Positions 5,982-7,373 of a DNA stretch of 7,373 bases are shown here, piece by piece. The notes beneath the pieces were generated by a model. The model saw nothing but the letters and a program-made list of their open reading frames with translations. It was not told the DNA's origin and searched no databases. This stretch comes from Rhodospirillales bacterium (lineage in GTDB: Bacteria > Pseudomonadota > Alphaproteobacteria > Rhodospirillales > JASLLV01), in the NCBI GenBank assembly GCA_030754475.1, contig JASMAE010000381.1:1-7373 (forward strand), read 5' to 3'. Each line of letters starts with the position of its first letter. Within the stretch, counting starts at the first letter, position 1. The translations under genes were made by a program, and so were the position numbers.

Positions 5982-6009
5982 ACTATCACGAACCGGCTCG
6001 GGCAAACAA
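5982..6009 (-). promoter_or_regulatory. Weak candidate promoter for the small membrane protein-RidA-LLM genes
   Basis: On the minus strand TTGTTT (6009-6004) and GATAGT (5987-5982) are separated by 16 nt. The start of transcription would fall close to the edge of the perfect dyad at 5954-5975. The match to consensus is modest (about three and four of six), so this is a suggestion supported mainly by its position in the 117-nt gap after the UPF0182 gene. Confidence 0.3.
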
Positions 6010-6030
6010 TTCGCCAACCGCGCGCCGCCG

Positions 6031-7373
6031 CTATTCCTCAAGCACGCGCTTCAACGCCTGCATGGCGCGCCCGAATGCATCCCAATTCCCGTCGCGGAGC
6101 GCCTCTTCCGCCGCCTTGAACGCCTCGCGGGTCGCAGGCCGCCGGTCCTCAGCGCCCGCCTCCAACGGCGCCGCCAAGCCCGGTCGCGGGGACGTTCGGC
6201 CGAAGACCGCCGCGACCGCCTCCTCCAAGGTCAGCTCCATGGCAATCCTGTCCCCGTCGCTCACGATGACTCTCTTCAGCTGCGGGATCTCGGTTCCCTC
6301 GGCGATCAGGTAGACGGGCTTGACGTAGAGGAGGGACTGCTCGATCGGGATGACCAGGAGGTGGCCGCGGATCACCCGCGAGCCCCGCTGGTCCCAGAGC
6401 GAGATCTGCTCCGAAATCCGGGTGTCCTGGTCGATCATCGCCTGGACCTGAATCGGGCCGAGAATCAGCCGCTCCTTGGGCAGCTTGTAGGCGATCAGCT
6501 CGCCGTATCCAGGGAAGTCGCTGCGCGCTGCGATCCAGGCGATCATGTTGTCGCGATTCGCGGGCGTCATCGGCGTCATCAGGAGGAACTGCACGCGGTC
6601 TTCGCCGAGCAACCTCATGAGCACGAAATAGGGCGACATGTGCTGCTGGACGCCGTACTCGTCGCCGAGCGCGTGAATGGGCCTGATCGACATGGGCTTG
6701 AAGCCCTGGATCTGGCGCGGCACCTCCCAGATGTCCTCTCCGTTATAGAACACCTGCGGCACCGTCATGTGGTAGGTGCGGTATTTCTCCACCTGCGCCT
6801 CGAACAGGTCCTGCGGGTAGCGAAGGTGCCTTTTCAGACCTTCCGGCATCTCTTCCAAGGGTCGGAACAGCGCCGGCAGCGCGGCGCGATAGGCGCCCAG
6901 AACCGGATCGTCCGGATCCACGACGTAGAACGCGACCGAGCCGAGATAGGCGTCCACGATCACCTTGACCGAATTGCGGATGTAGTTGACGCGGTCCCGG
7001 TAGGGCTCGGAATAAGGGAAGGTATTGGAGACGGTGTAGGCGTCCTGGATCCAGAACAGCCGACCGTCGGAAAGGACGAGATAGGGGTCGCGGTCGAGGG
7101 TCAAGAACGGCGCGATTCGCTGCACCCGGTCCTGGACGCCGCGCCAGAACTGGATCCGGCTGTCTGCGGTGATGTACGAGGTGAGCGCGATGCGGACGTC
7201 GAACTGGTGGAACGCGAAGAGCGCGCGCCTGAGAAGCGAATCCAACCGGACCCCGCCGGAGCCGTCGTAGCTGGCGTACACGTTCTCGTCGCCGCGCGGG
7301 TGGTTGAACTCTTTGACCGCGGTGTTGACGATCCGGTAGCCTTGCATGTTCTCGCCGTAGTAGATCGCCGGCT
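6031..7373 (-). CDS. UPF0182 family membrane protein, C-terminal part (runs off right edge)
   Basis: The open frame enters from the right edge and continues for 446 residues to a TAG at 6033-6031. UPF0182 (PF03699-type) proteins are about 900 residues, with several N-terminal membrane helices and a large soluble C-terminal domain; their function is unknown. Family marks seen here are PAIYYGENMQGYRIVNTAVKEF at the window edge, the SLLRRALFAFHQFDVRIALTS region, the DRDPYLVLSDGRLFWIQDAYTVS block, PYFVLMRLLGE, FLLMTPMTPANRDNMIAWIAARSD, and RGHLLVIPIEQSLLYVKPVYL. The end is a charged helical segment (WDAFGRAMQALKRVLEE) also typical of the family. The ATG at 7347 is internal, not the start. The membrane portion lies outside the window. 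Confidence 0.93.
   Translation of the reverse strand, partial: PAIYYGENMQGYRIVNTAVKEFNHPRGDENVYASYDGSGGVRLDSLLRRALFAFHQFDVRIALTSYITADSRIQFWRGVQDRVQRIAPFLTLDRDPYLVLSDGRLFWIQDAYTVSNTFPYSEPYRDRVNYIRNSVKVIVDAYLGSVAFYVVDPDDPVLGAYRAALPALFRPLEEMPEGLKRHLRYPQDLFEAQVEKYRTYHMTVPQVFYNGEDIWEVPRQIQGFKPMSIRPIHALGDEYGVQQHMSPYFVLMRLLGEDRVQFLLMTPMTPANRDNMIAWIAARSDFPGYGELIAYKLPKERLILGPIQVQAMIDQDTRISEQISLWDQRGSRVIRGHLLVIPIEQSLLYVKPVYLIAEGTEIPQLKRVIVSDGDRIAMELTLEEAVAAVFGRTSPRPGLAAPLEAGAEDRRPATREAFKAAEEALRDGNWDAFGRAMQALKRVLEE

Overview
This window looks like chromosomal DNA from a GC-rich alphaproteobacterium, most likely related to Rhodospirillales. The lineage call rests on a FYDLN-acid-domain (TIGR02300-type) gene, a family I know only from Alphaproteobacteria. 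It is also supported by this gene being divergent from an aroA-cmk-rpsA block, an order common in that group. The organism assignment is an inference; no rRNA is present.

Left half (1-3421, minus strand): a core-metabolism and translation cluster transcribed right to left. aroA (EPSP synthase, shikimate pathway) is followed by cmk (CMP kinase), which appears to start at a TTG overlapping the aroA stop. A 195-nt spacer with a purine-rich leader then precedes rpsA (ribosomal protein S1), which runs off the left edge after 406 residues. rpsA is real although it has no stop codon inside the window.

Middle (3422-4204): a divergent intergenic region, then on the plus strand a short zinc-ribbon/acidic-tail (FYDLN) gene whose frame is broken in this sequence. 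Two explanations are visible: a missing base near 3717, or an 11-bp tandem duplication at 3747-3768. A likely intrinsic terminator follows, then a complete tRNA-Ala(GGC) with encoded CCA and a good -10 box.

Right half (4205-7373, minus strand): the last part of a UPF0182-family membrane protein enters from the right edge. It is followed by a promoter/dyad region, a two-helix small membrane protein, a RidA-family protein and a luciferase-like (LLM) oxidoreductase. The RidA and LLM genes overlap by 17 nt and are probably translationally coupled. This is a more accessory-looking segment, and the LLM/RidA pairing recalls RutA/RutC of pyrimidine degradation without being that pathway.

I see no CRISPR array, transposase, phage gene or obvious new system. 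The items most worth a second look are the broken FYDLN gene, the LLM-RidA pair and the perfect 10-bp dyad upstream of the small membrane protein. No stretch longer than 300 bases lacks a gene.
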